From Massilia sp. Mn16-1_5 (GTDB taxonomy: Bacteria > Pseudomonadota > Gammaproteobacteria > Burkholderiales > Burkholderiaceae_D), in the NCBI RefSeq assembly GCF_004798585.1, contig NZ_PPXQ01000021.1, positions 1 through 64,000 of the forward strand: 64,000 bases of DNA, written 5' to 3'. This document shows positions 34,823-43,734 of this stretch, in pieces; position 1 is the first letter of the stretch; the number at the start of each line of letters is the position of its first letter. The notes under the pieces were generated by a model. It was not told the DNA's origin. It worked only from the letters and a program-made list of their open reading frames with translations, and did not search any database. A program made the position numbers and the translations under genes.

Positions 34823-35529
34823 TATTTATTTTCCCTAACCAATTTAAACTGCGGACCTTGATATTTCTGTAAACGGCCTTCTTCGATCTCGACTTCCAGC
34901 ACCGACAATGACTCTTGGACGTTTGCAAAATCGAGTTTCGACGCAACCGCCTGAATGTTATATTCCCACCATTTGATCTTGCTCATCATTTCGATCACCG
35001 AATCATCGAAACGGAATTTTTTTATTGACGCCGGAACTCCTGCGACGATTGCGTACGGAGGAATGTCATTTATCACGACACTGTGTGCAGCCACAATTGC
35101 GCCGTCGGCAATTTTCACTCCAGATTTAATGAAAACTCCTTGGCCAATCCAAACATCGTTGCCGATCTCCACAAAACTATTTGAATTGAATCGATTATTG
35201 GATGGTTCGCTACCATAATCATTTTGACTGAGCCATGTCGCCCAGCCATGGACGTTCGGTACATATTGCACCATGGAAGTCGAAAGCCAGTTGCTGGGAT
35301 GTTGATCAGAAGCTATATCGACACCCGGCGCAATTGAACAATATCGCCCGATTTTGCAGTGTCCCAGCTTCCCTCCATAGATACCTGTGAACGCTCCGAC
35401 TTGAATTAAATTATTTGGTGCTAGTGTCGCTTGAATCACGACTGGTGCCTCAACCCAAGAATCTCTATGCAATTGCGGCAATGGATGAGCTATATTAACG
35501 CCGGAACCGACTGCAAACGAGATCGTCAC
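34822..35529 (-). CDS. Hexapeptide-repeat (CatB/Vat-like) acetyltransferase
   Basis: The 235-residue product is a left-handed beta-helix acyltransferase. LGHCKIGRYCSIAPGVDIAS DQHP forms the first coils; after a loop, VEIGNDVWIGQGVFIKSGVK and IADGAIVAAHSVV follow, then IPPYAIVAGVPASIKKFRFD and the C-terminal helix around KWWEYN. The xDxHP loop and YAIVAGVPA ending are typical of xenobiotic/sugar O-acetyltransferases such as CatB. It probably uses acetyl-CoA on a capsule sugar, but the acceptor is unknown. It lies in the AT-rich block and overlaps the next GT gene by 4 bp. Confidence 0.85.
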   Translation of the reverse strand: MTISFAVGSGVNIAHPLPQLHRDSWVEAPVVIQATLAPNNLIQVGAFTGIYGGKLGHCKIGRYCSIAPGVDIASDQHPSNWLSTSMVQYVPNVHGWATWLSQNDYGSEPSNNRFNSNSFVEIGNDVWIGQGVFIKSGVKIADGAIVAAHSVVINDIPPYAIVAGVPASIKKFRFDDSVIEMMSKIKWWEYNIQAVASKLDFANVQESLSVLEVEIEEGRLQKYQGPQFKLVRENK

Positions 35530-36782
35530 TGGAATTCTCCGAAATACTTGAAATGCTCATTGGCACAATCTGCGTAAGACAATGGAGGTTTGATTCCTCC
35601 ATTCAGCTTTTCCCACAATTGGGGCTCGCGTGCTACCCTGAGCAATGTGTTTTGCCATGCCAGGATGCTTCCCGCAGCAACGTGTAGGCCGTTAACTCCA
35701 TTCTGTACTTTCTCAGCCATTCCACCGATATCCGAGCAAATCACGGGTTTCCCCGCCACGAATGCCTCTTGGATGACCATTGGAGAGTTTTCCCACCAAA
35801 TTGAAGGGATTACGACCCAATCAACGTTTGCCATACGCGCTCGGAGTTCATGCGGCTGATATGGGCCGGCCCACTGCAGCACACCTTGCTTTATCAGGGG
35901 TGCACATAGCGCCTCGACGCTCTCACGGAATTCTGCAGTTTGATATTCTAGGTTGGCACCATGTATCTCAAATACGATTTTCCGTCGTTCGACGGGTGAC
36001 ATCGCTGCCAGTGCTTTCAGAATTACATCGACTCCTTTAAAGGGATTGATCTGACCGAAGAAGCCGAAGCGATTTCTTGATTCACGCCCTGCCAATACCC
36101 TCGGTGGCAGCGGCTCTTCCGGCGCCTGCCCATTTTCGATCACCACGATCTTGCTCGGCTCGATCCCCCACTGAATGTAGCGCTCGCGTAAGAAATTCGA
36201 TGGGGAAACAAAACCGTCCACTAGTGCAAAGTACTTTTGGAAGCGATGCTTGCGCAGCCAGAAATCCTCGACCGTCTTTTGCGGGAAACAGCGCTGACAA
36301 TCATCCAGTGACTCACGATTGCAGAGCTTGAAGCTGCCGGTCTTCATCATCTGTCCGTTATTGCTGCAGATGGCCATGAACTCGTGCAGGGTCATGTAAA
36401 TCTTGATCGAGGGATCAACCTGCTTGATCACGCGGAGGTATTCCAGCCCCAGATGCGCATAGTGATGGGTATGAACAATCGTTGGCTTGAGCGCACGGAT
36501 GAGGTCGGCAAACCAGGTGGTCAAAGACTCCTGGTGTGCGGCAGTCATGTTGTGCCAGTCGTGGACGGCTTGTTCCCACAGGTATTCGTTCGGGCGACGC
36601 AAGCTAATTGCACCGGTGTGGCCGCGATTGCGGTCTACGCGGCCGAGGAACCACGCCTCTTCGACGTTCGGATCGGTGCGGTAAGCCTTGAAAAGGTTAT
36701 ATGCGGCAATTTCGCCACCGCCCAGGCTGAAATCCGGGTGGGCATGCGACATGACCAGAATGCGCTGTTGTTCGTTTTTCAT
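35526..36782 (-). CDS. GT4-family glycosyltransferase
   Basis: The 418-residue product is a retaining GT-B glycosyltransferase. The N-terminal domain begins ILVMSHAHPDFSLGGGEIAA and includes IVHTHHYAHLGLEYLRV. The C-terminal domain has RFGFFGQINPFKGVDVILKA (donor domain start), DWVVIPSIWWENSPMVIQEA and FVAGKPVICSDIGGMAEKV (the E-x7-E acceptor/donor motif region). A CxxC-type Cys pair with the segment KLCNRESLDDCQRCFP is an extra feature of some capsule GT4s. Composition turns back toward the genomic style along this gene. Confidence 0.88.
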   Translation of the reverse strand: MKNEQQRILVMSHAHPDFSLGGGEIAAYNLFKAYRTDPNVEEAWFLGRVDRNRGHTGAISLRRPNEYLWEQAVHDWHNMTAAHQESLTTWFADLIRALKPTIVHTHHYAHLGLEYLRVIKQVDPSIKIYMTLHEFMAICSNNGQMMKTGSFKLCNRESLDDCQRCFPQKTVEDFWLRKHRFQKYFALVDGFVSPSNFLRERYIQWGIEPSKIVVIENGQAPEEPLPPRVLAGRESRNRFGFFGQINPFKGVDVILKALAAMSPVERRKIVFEIHGANLEYQTAEFRESVEALCAPLIKQGVLQWAGPYQPHELRARMANVDWVVIPSIWWENSPMVIQEAFVAGKPVICSDIGGMAEKVQNGVNGLHVAAGSILAWQNTLLRVAREPQLWEKLNGGIKPPLSYADCANEHFKYFGEFQ

Positions 36783-36791
36783 ATAGTTCCG

Positions 36792-38639
36792 TTAATTCTT
36801 GGTGACCGCATTTCCGGCCGCGAGCAGTGTCTGCCACTTGTTCTGGTGCCGAACCGCGTTATAGATGACAACACGTGTCCGCAATTCGTCTGTACCGAGC
36901 AGCTTGAAGGACTGCCGTTCGAGGTGAGTCAGCTGGACGGAGGGGCAGTACGCGACATCGAAGCCGGCGCTGCGCAGTTTCAGACAGAGATCCGAATCTT
37001 CGAAGTCACCAATTAGATAACCCGTATCCCATTGGCCCACGCTCTCGAAATCGCGTCGGCGCATTACCAGGCAGGCACCCGTAATGGCGGGCACGATGGT
37101 GATATCCCTGGCCGGATCGAGGCTAGGATCGAGGCCCATGTATGGGTGATGGTTGGTCCAGATGCCAAGGTCTTCGCGTTTGAGAAACGCCATGCCGGCA
37201 TGTTGGATGGACCCTTCCGCCGTCACCAGACGTGGCCCAACGGCACCTACACCAGGTCGCGTACGCAGTACATCGATCAGGCTCTCGAGCCAACCGGCGC
37301 TTTGTGGGAACGCGTCGCTGTTCAGGAAGGTCAAGTACTCGCCTTTGGCGCAAGCGACGCCAAGGTTGTTCGCCCCCGAGAAGCCGCGGTTGGCGCTTCC
37401 CCATACCCAGCGCACGGGCAGCTGATACACACGGTGCAGCGCTTCGATCGTGCCGGGGAAGCCTTCCAGCAGGGCCGGGTCGTCCAGCACGTAAATGATC
37501 TCGGCGTTTGCTTTCAGCCATTCGTCCTCGCAGAACTCCATCAACTGGTGCTCGATGAAGTCGATGCGGCCGTATAGGGGAATGATGACGCTGACCAGCG
37601 GCGTTTCAGGTGCTTGTCCGAGCTGGCGCACTTTCACAGGCAACGCGTCCTGGGCGGCACGCTGTAGCCGGATGAGCTTCTCCAGAATCGGCTCGTCGAT
37701 TTCGGCGATTCGGGTATGGAAGTCGGCGAGACTCACGTTGAGCGTGAATAATCTTCGCGAGGCGGCAACCGGCTCCGAGGGAAGGACTCCGGCCTTGATC
37801 TCGGCCAGCGGGTGAACGCCATCGCTCGCCAGCATCTTCAGCTTCCACAGCTTTTCCGGTTCGAGCCCGCTGACATGTGCAATCAGGCCAGCGTAGTCGG
37901 AAGAACCGAACTCGATTCCAAACGCGGTCGCGACGTCCTGGCGATAACTGCGGTAAACGCCATGCACTGGCGAGATGTTGCCACTCTCATCCTCGATCCA
38001 AACGAGTGCTGCGGGATCCTTCTGCAGCAGCCAGCCGACGATGACCCCCTCCCCGGTCCTCGGACAAACCAGTGCCTGCTCCATATAAGCCTTGGCTTCG
38101 CCGGTTTGGCTCGCCGACTGCGGTAGCAGGGCAACGAGTTCACGCCATTCTTTTGTAAATGGGAGAACACCCTCCATCAACGAGACGAATGCCGGCTCGA
38201 ACAGATGCAGTTCCCCACTCCCTGGACCCGGCGCGGTCGAGAACGACAAGACATGCGATTGCTTCTCCCTGCGTTGGGGGCAAACCCAGGAAAGCGTGAC
38301 CGGCTCCTTGCCGTTGGCTGGTGCGGTCAGGGCAAAGCCGGTCTCTTCATTCGAAATCGACAAGTGCGCTGCCACGTCCGGCCGCTTGACACGGAAACGC
38401 TCCACAGCAAGCACCTCTTCGCCCGATTGAACGACGAGTTCGAGATCTAGCGTCGACCACCCTGCAACCACGATTTTCGACCCGACAACACACGCCAGGT
38501 CGACTTTCACCTGCTGAATTCCCTTTCCGTTCGAACCAGGCACGGAGATAGGCATCTTCTGTACGTGGGGAACCTGGGCAACGGACTCCTGGCGCTTTTC
38601 ATGCGAATTCTGTTTCGAAGCCGCGCGGTATAGTTTCAT
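36792..38639 (-). CDS. GT2-family glycosyltransferase with two N-terminal beta domains
   Basis: The 615-residue protein ends in a GT-A family 2 domain (about 347-605): PLVSVIIPLYGRIDFIEHQL, YVLDDPALLEGFPGTIEALH, FSGANNLGVACAKGEYLTFL then NSDAFPQ, and later HAGMAF...SDLCLKLRSAGFDV. It is preceded by two copies of a beta-rich domain. Copy 1 (about 43-120) has GW 60-61, RPDV 86-89 and GF 101-102. Copy 2 (about 195-280) has GW 202-203, RQDV 233-236 and AGLIAHV 250-256. The same domain occurs in the AlgX-like protein at 39520-40881. No signal peptide is visible, consistent with cytoplasmic capsule synthesis. Confidence 0.85.
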   Translation of the reverse strand: MKLYRAASKQNSHEKRQESVAQVPHVQKMPISVPGSNGKGIQQVKVDLACVVGSKIVVAGWSTLDLELVVQSGEEVLAVERFRVKRPDVAAHLSISNEETGFALTAPANGKEPVTLSWVCPQRREKQSHVLSFSTAPGPGSGELHLFEPAFVSLMEGVLPFTKEWRELVALLPQSASQTGEAKAYMEQALVCPRTGEGVIVGWLLQKDPAALVWIEDESGNISPVHGVYRSYRQDVATAFGIEFGSSDYAGLIAHVSGLEPEKLWKLKMLASDGVHPLAEIKAGVLPSEPVAASRRLFTLNVSLADFHTRIAEIDEPILEKLIRLQRAAQDALPVKVRQLGQAPETPLVSVIIPLYGRIDFIEHQLMEFCEDEWLKANAEIIYVLDDPALLEGFPGTIEALHRVYQLPVRWVWGSANRGFSGANNLGVACAKGEYLTFLNSDAFPQSAGWLESLIDVLRTRPGVGAVGPRLVTAEGSIQHAGMAFLKREDLGIWTNHHPYMGLDPSLDPARDITIVPAITGACLVMRRRDFESVGQWDTGYLIGDFEDSDLCLKLRSAGFDVAYCPSVQLTHLERQSFKLLGTDELRTRVVIYNAVRHQNKWQTLLAAGNAVTKN

Positions 38640-38738
38640 TTTTATCCCTAATTGATGGACAACGTTGTCCTCGTTGTTTTGTTTCCGAATGCGGCGGACA
38701 GCTACGCTGGCGCGTACGATTGCGGCCTCGCGGTCTTT

Positions 38739-39530
38739 CTATTGCTGGACGAGCTTCACGCAGGAGCCGCTGTGCAGACGGCTGCTTACCTGGCTCTGGA
38801 TCAGCAGATGCCCTTGGTCGTTCGGGTGAACGCCATCTCCCGAGTCGTAAACGGGCGCAAGCCGTCCATCGGCGCCAGTCAGCAGATGGTGGACCGCAAC
38901 AAAGCAAGCGCCCACCTCCGCCGCCAGGCGCTGGTCGATCATCCGCATCTGGGCCAGCTGGGTGTCGCTGAGATTGCGCGGCTGGGTCGACGTGATCACG
39001 ACCGGCACGCCGGCCGCCAGCGCGTGCGCGCGGATCGCCAATAAGTTGTTCACCGTCTCGTCGACGCTGTAGCCGAGCGCGGTGTCGTTGGTCGGGTAGG
39101 ACACGATCAGCAGCACTGGCTTGCGTGACAGCGCCTGGTCAATATTGACGGCCGGGTCAGATGCCGGCCGCCCCGCAGGGCGCGGTGCGTTCGCGCCCAG
39201 GCCTTCGTAGGTCACGGTGCCGCCCTTGGCGATATTGGCGACCTGCGCGCCGCCAGCGGCATGGGTTTCGCTCAGCAGGGCGACCCAGCCTTTCCCGGCC
39301 GGCGCACCTGTGCCCGCGGCTGTCGAGGACCCCATGACAACCCAGGTGCCGGGTTTGACTTGCGCTACCGGGGCGGAAGCGGGAGCCGTGGTTACAGGGG
39401 CAGGCATGGCCGTATTGGCAGCGCCACCACCCCCACCGCAGGCCGCCAGCGTGCCCAGTAACGCCGCACAGAGGAGACGCTTGGCGTCCAACAGATAACT
39501 CATCGACTTCTTTTTCGGTTCAGTGTTCAT
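38739..39530 (-). CDS. SGNH/GDSL-family lipoprotein hydrolase
   Basis: The 263-residue product has a lipoprotein signal with lipobox LAAC (C31) followed by a glycine run, so it is predicted to sit in the inner or outer membrane facing the periplasm. SGNH blocks are present: WVVMGSST (nucleophile S68 or S69), a GG at 103-104, YPTND with N148, and DGVHPND with D232 and H235. Such enzymes remove or transfer acetyl groups from carbohydrates. It overlaps the AlgX-like gene by 11 bp, suggesting related roles in capsule O-acetylation. An in-frame ATG nine codons in is an alternative start. Confidence 0.82.
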   Translation of the reverse strand: MNTEPKKKSMSYLLDAKRLLCAALLGTLAACGGGGGAANTAMPAPVTTAPASAPVAQVKPGTWVVMGSSTAAGTGAPAGKGWVALLSETHAAGGAQVANIAKGGTVTYEGLGANAPRPAGRPASDPAVNIDQALSRKPVLLIVSYPTNDTALGYSVDETVNNLLAIRAHALAAGVPVVITSTQPRNLSDTQLAQMRMIDQRLAAEVGACFVAVHHLLTGADGRLAPVYDSGDGVHPNDQGHLLIQSQVSSRLHSGSCVKLVQQ

Positions 39531-40881
39531 TGGTGTCCAACATTGCGCAGTATGGCAAGTTCTTCATATCGGCGGCCGCCTTTGCAGACGAGGCCTGCGC
39601 GCGCGCGCGTACCTGTGCATCGACCGCGCGCAGCTTCTCGGCCACTGCATGACGCAACACGAAACGAACGTCGGGCGGCGTGACCACGAAGCGCGCGGTG
39701 GTCTGCATGACGAGATAGTCAGGCCGCTCGTGGCGCACGATCTCGGCGTCGACGTTGCCGGCGCTGTGCACGAACACGATGCGCCGGAACAGGCGTTTCA
39801 GATACTTGAGCATCGGGTAGGCCGACGAGGCGCCGAACAGCAACAGGCTGCTCCACGGCGCGGCGGCGTCGTCGAATACCAATACGCGGCCGAGGTTCGG
39901 CAGGTGATTGTCGAACACGGCCTTGGTGGAGGCGAGCGGCGCCTGCAGGAATTCCGTGGGCGCCGACAAAGCCGGCACGAGCTTGACACCGAGGTCGCCT
40001 GCGAACGGCATCGTGTAATAGACATCGTCCAACCAGCGCTGGCGCGCCACCTGCGCGTCGAGTCCGAGCAGGGCGAGCAGTTCGAGCGACGCGTACATCG
40101 CGCCGCGGTCCGTCCAGTGCGTATCGGTCCGGATGAAGCATTGTTCCCGGTCGGCGCGTGCGCGCAGTAACGCGGCCGTGTCGAGCACGCGGTGCCCTGG
40201 GCGGGCCAAGCCGAGCACTTGTTCGTGTACCGTCAGCACGCCCTTCGGATGCGGATAGTGCTCGGGCAGTACCTGCTCTTTCGATGCGGCGATCATAACG
40301 CCCTGCCGTGCTTGCACGGCGCCGGCGATCTCCGCGCAGGCGTCGAGATAGGTGCGCCAGCCTCGAAGGCCGTCCGCATCCAGGGTCAGGCGGCCGGTGA
40401 ACTGTTCCACGCTGCGGTTCGTGTCGTTGTCGAGGTAAAGCCAGCCTCCGGTCCCCTGGATGACCTGCTGGGCAGAGGGTTGCGGCCGGAATTCCGGCTC
40501 GCCGTCGAGCGTGACTTCGCTGAGCCAGTGGACTTGGCCGCGCACGTCCACGCCGAGCGTGAACGCTGTCGGCACGGGATCGAGGTGGGCAATGAAGCCG
40601 CAGCGCAGGTGCGGATGTTCTGCCGGTGCGGCGCCGAGTACGCGGTGGATCACGTCCGGGCGGGCATTGTTGAAGGGGATGCGCCTGAACTCCTCGCCTT
40701 GCGGCGTCTGCGTGCGCACAATCATGTCGACGCAGTCGCCATGCTCGCGTCCCAGCGCCCAGCCTTGCAGGTACAGTCCGCGCTCGCTCATGCGCGCTGC
40801 AGTGCCGGCCTGCGGAAAGTCCAGCGCCCAGGCGTGCAATTCCTGCGCAGGCAATTTGCGGACAGATGCGAACTGGGTCAT
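39520..40881 (-). CDS. AlgX/AlgJ-like putative polysaccharide O-acetyltransferase without signal peptide
   Basis: The 453-residue protein combines an N-terminal beta domain (about 30-125; GW 40-41, RPDV 74-77, GFIAHL 95-100) with an AlgX/AlgJ-type SGNH domain. Motifs are GGWLYLDNDTN (about 145-155), TDTHWTDRGA with D253 and H255, and LLLFGASSAYPM with S352. The D-to-S spacing of 99 is close to the 95 in AlgX (D174, S269). AlgX and AlgJ act in the periplasm, but no signal peptide or membrane segment is visible here and no MBOAT (AlgI) partner lies in the window. It may act in the cytoplasm before export; that is inference. Confidence 0.75.
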   Translation of the reverse strand: MTQFASVRKLPAQELHAWALDFPQAGTAARMSERGLYLQGWALGREHGDCVDMIVRTQTPQGEEFRRIPFNNARPDVIHRVLGAAPAEHPHLRCGFIAHLDPVPTAFTLGVDVRGQVHWLSEVTLDGEPEFRPQPSAQQVIQGTGGWLYLDNDTNRSVEQFTGRLTLDADGLRGWRTYLDACAEIAGAVQARQGVMIAASKEQVLPEHYPHPKGVLTVHEQVLGLARPGHRVLDTAALLRARADREQCFIRTDTHWTDRGAMYASLELLALLGLDAQVARQRWLDDVYYTMPFAGDLGVKLVPALSAPTEFLQAPLASTKAVFDNHLPNLGRVLVFDDAAAPWSSLLLFGASSAYPMLKYLKRLFRRIVFVHSAGNVDAEIVRHERPDYLVMQTTARFVVTPPDVRFVLRHAVAEKLRAVDAQVRARAQASSAKAAADMKNLPYCAMLDTNEH

Positions 40882-40882
40882 G

Positions 40883-43171
40883 TCAGGCCTCGGCCGCCAG
40901 GTCCAGCGAATAGTCTTCGCGCCGGAGCGTCAGGTTCGGGTTGTAGTATGGGTCACGTGCCAGCACTTCCGGCCAGCGCGCCTGCATCACGATGCACTCG
41001 CGCTTGAAACGCTCGCGCTTTTCCGGCGTCTCGTCGCTGCCGCGGCTGATCGATTCGTGGTGATACAGTTCGGCGAACGGCGTCCACAGGTTGCGGTAAC
41101 CCGCTTGCATCACTTTCAGGCACAGGTCGACATCGTTGAAAGCGACCCGCAGTCCGGTCTCGTCCAGGCCGCCGACCTGCTCGAAGACGTCGCGACGCAC
41201 CAGCAACGCCGCTGCCGTGACGGCGCTCGTGTTGTGCACGATGCGCAAGCGCGAGAAATAGCCGTCGTCGTCGCGCGGACGGTACTTGTGCGAATGGCCG
41301 GCGACGCCGCCGATGCCGCAAACCACACCGCCATGCTGCAGGGTGTCGTTCGGGTAGTACAGCTTGGCGCCCACGCAGCCGATTTCGGCGCGGATCGCAT
41401 GACTCGCCATCTCGTTCAGCCAGTCCGGGCTGATCACTTCTACATCGTTGTTGATGAGACCGAGAATGCTTCCGCCTGCATGACGCGCAGCGAAGTTATT
41501 GATCGCCGAGTAGTTGAAGGGTTGGTCATAGCGCAGCACGCGCGCCTTGCCTTCGGCTTCGAGCTCCGCCATGTAGGCGAGCGTGCGCGGACAGGTACTC
41601 TGGTTGTCGACGATGAGGATTTCGTAGTTGCTGTAGCTGGTCTTTTGCAGGATCGAGTCAACGCAGGTCTTGAGCACGTCGTGGCAATCGCGCGTCGGCA
41701 CGATCAGGCTGACCAAAGGCGCCGGCTCCGGAATCGCCCAGTGCTGGCGGTACAGGCCGGGTGCGATGACAGCAACCGATGCCGGCTGACGCGTACTGTC
41801 GAAATGATTCTGCAGCGCGCGGCGTGCCGCGTCGGTGGTGTAGCTCTTCTGTTCCTGGCCGCTGGCGGTCGAGCCCTCGGCCATGCGCCAGTGGTACAGG
41901 ACCTCGGGGACGTGCACGATATCGCGCGCATCGGTGATCCGGGCGATGCAACGCAGCACCAGGTCGTAGTCCTGGCTGCCCTCGTAGCCCTGGCGAAAGG
42001 CGCCCACGGCTTGGACGAGTTCGCGCCGGTACACGCCCAGGTGCGAGATGTAGTTCTGCGAGTACAGCAGGTCCGGCGAAAAGTCCGGCTTGAAGTAAGG
42101 CGCGCAACGCCGTCCATTCGGATCGAGCTTGTCTTCGTCCGAATACACGATCTGCGCGCTCGGGCGCGTCTGCAGTGCCTTGACGACCTCGAACAGCGCG
42201 TGGGGGGCCAGTTCGTCGTCGTGATCGAGCAGCACGACGAATTCACCACCTGCCAGCGCGAGCGCGCTATTGCTGGCTGCGACGATGTGGCCGTTCTGGC
42301 GCCGGTAGCTAAGCTTCACGCGCGCATCCTGCCGGGCGTACGCGTCCAGGATCGCTCGCACCTCTGGCTGGGTCGACGCATCGTCGGCGATACACAATTC
42401 CCAATGGGGATAACCTTGCGCCAGTACGCTGTCGAGACAGGCGCGCAGCAGCGCCGGGTCGGTGTTGTAGGTCGGGACAACGATTGACATCAGCGGTGTC
42501 CACTGCCATTGTCTGCTTTCGGCGAGCTGGTCCGCGGCGCTCGGCAAGCGCGGCTGCTCGACGCGCTCGATCCAGTCGGCGTATGACACAAGTTCGCTGC
42601 CAACTTCGAACACCTTGCAGTAGTCGGTCCACAGCTGTTCGTCGGTCGCCGTGGCTGCGCCGGTGGCATGCAGCGGGTGGCGAGCTGTCAGTTTGCGGCG
42701 CAGGCGCGTACGCGCAAATGCCGCACCTACGCGCACCAGGCGCAGCTGATCAAGGCCGAAACTGCCGGGCGCGCTAAGCGGGTCGAAACGCAGGCGTGCG
42801 TCGGCTGGCAGATATACCAGTCGCTTGCACAGCCGCTCCGAATGCAGGCGCAACGAAAATGCGGTCTCTTCCGATTCTCCGCTGCCGGTGTCGGGATAGA
42901 TTCGGGCATGCACCGACGCATTAGGCAGGCGCAGCTTCGCTTCGAACATGTACCAGCCGGCCGGCACCGGATGCGCGAGACGGAAGTGGGGATCGGCGCC
43001 GATCGACTCGAACTGCCCGGGACGGCCCGGGACCGGCTGCAGCTGGTGCGCCGGCCGCCAGTCACCAAGCGTGTACAAGGGCCAGAGCTTGCGGATCATG
43101 GGCTTGGCGTGGCGGAACACGCGCTTTTTCAAGCGCGTGAAACCGCTCATCGCCGGCGTCTGCATCTTCAT
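40883..43171 (-). CDS. Large bifunctional-type GT2 glycosyltransferase
   Basis: The 762-residue protein has an N-terminal beta-sandwich region (about 40-150, ending LRFDPLSAPGSFGLDQLRLV), then two GT-A family 2 domains. Domain 1 (about 225-450) has PLMSIVVPTYNTDPALLRAC and LLDHDDELAPHALFE; domain 2 (about 485-740) has PLVSLIVPTRDCHDVLKTCV, GLINNDVEVISPDWLNEMAS and VAFNDVDLCLKVMQAGYRNL. Tandem GT2 domains of this form are common in O-antigen and capsule loci and may add two sugars, for instance rhamnoses given the neighbouring rml genes. Its stop is 1 bp from the AlgX-like start and it shares one base with rfbC copy 2. Confidence 0.87.
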   Translation of the reverse strand: MKMQTPAMSGFTRLKKRVFRHAKPMIRKLWPLYTLGDWRPAHQLQPVPGRPGQFESIGADPHFRLAHPVPAGWYMFEAKLRLPNASVHARIYPDTGSGESEETAFSLRLHSERLCKRLVYLPADARLRFDPLSAPGSFGLDQLRLVRVGAAFARTRLRRKLTARHPLHATGAATATDEQLWTDYCKVFEVGSELVSYADWIERVEQPRLPSAADQLAESRQWQWTPLMSIVVPTYNTDPALLRACLDSVLAQGYPHWELCIADDASTQPEVRAILDAYARQDARVKLSYRRQNGHIVAASNSALALAGGEFVVLLDHDDELAPHALFEVVKALQTRPSAQIVYSDEDKLDPNGRRCAPYFKPDFSPDLLYSQNYISHLGVYRRELVQAVGAFRQGYEGSQDYDLVLRCIARITDARDIVHVPEVLYHWRMAEGSTASGQEQKSYTTDAARRALQNHFDSTRQPASVAVIAPGLYRQHWAIPEPAPLVSLIVPTRDCHDVLKTCVDSILQKTSYSNYEILIVDNQSTCPRTLAYMAELEAEGKARVLRYDQPFNYSAINNFAARHAGGSILGLINNDVEVISPDWLNEMASHAIRAEIGCVGAKLYYPNDTLQHGGVVCGIGGVAGHSHKYRPRDDDGYFSRLRIVHNTSAVTAAALLVRRDVFEQVGGLDETGLRVAFNDVDLCLKVMQAGYRNLWTPFAELYHHESISRGSDETPEKRERFKRECIVMQARWPEVLARDPYYNPNLTLRREDYSLDLAAEA

Positions 43172-43734
43172 CAGGCGAGCGCCTCTTCCGCCTCATACAC
43201 TTCGGCAGCCTCGAAGCGCACGCCCTGCGCATCCTTCGCCGACACCGACGGCGCGGCACCGATCGGCCAGTCGATCGCCAGCGTCGGGTCGTTCCAGGCG
43301 ATGCAGCGTTCGTGTTCCGGCGACCAGTAGTCGGTCGTCTTGTACAGGAACTCGGCCGACTCGGACAGCACCACGAAGCCGTGCGCGAAGCCTTCCGGCA
43401 CCCACAGCTGCTTCTTGTTTTCACCGCTCAGGATTTCGCCGACCCACTGGCCGAAGGTCGGCGAGTTGCGGCGCAGGTCGACGGCGACGTCGAACACGCT
43501 GCCTTCGACTACGCGCACCAGCTTGCCCTGGGCCTGCTGCACTTGGTAGTGCAGGCCGCGCAGCACATTGAAGGTGGACTTCGAGTGATTGTCCTGGACG
43601 AATTCGACGCTGCGGCCGATGGCTTCCTCGAAGCGGCGGTGATTGAAGCTCTCGAAGAAGAAGCCGCGCTCGTCGCCGAACACGCGCGGTTCGAACAGGA
43701 CGACGTCGGGAATGGCAAGACGGATGGCGTTCAT
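43171..43734 (-). CDS. rfbC: dTDP-4-dehydrorhamnose 3,5-epimerase RmlC, copy 2
   Basis: The 187-residue cupin enzyme is part of a complete rmlBDAC set. Motifs include GDERGFFFESFNHRRFEEAI, QDNHSKSTFNVLRGLHYQ (catalytic His), VFDVAVDLRRNSPTFGQWVG, PEGFAHGFVVLSE and TDYWSPEHERCI. It shares single bases with its neighbours at both ends, indicating tight translational coupling from rfbA into the large glycosyltransferase. Confidence 0.95.
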   Translation of the reverse strand: MNAIRLAIPDVVLFEPRVFGDERGFFFESFNHRRFEEAIGRSVEFVQDNHSKSTFNVLRGLHYQVQQAQGKLVRVVEGSVFDVAVDLRRNSPTFGQWVGEILSGENKKQLWVPEGFAHGFVVLSESAEFLYKTTDYWSPEHERCIAWNDPTLAIDWPIGAAPSVSAKDAQGVRFEAAEVYEAEEALA

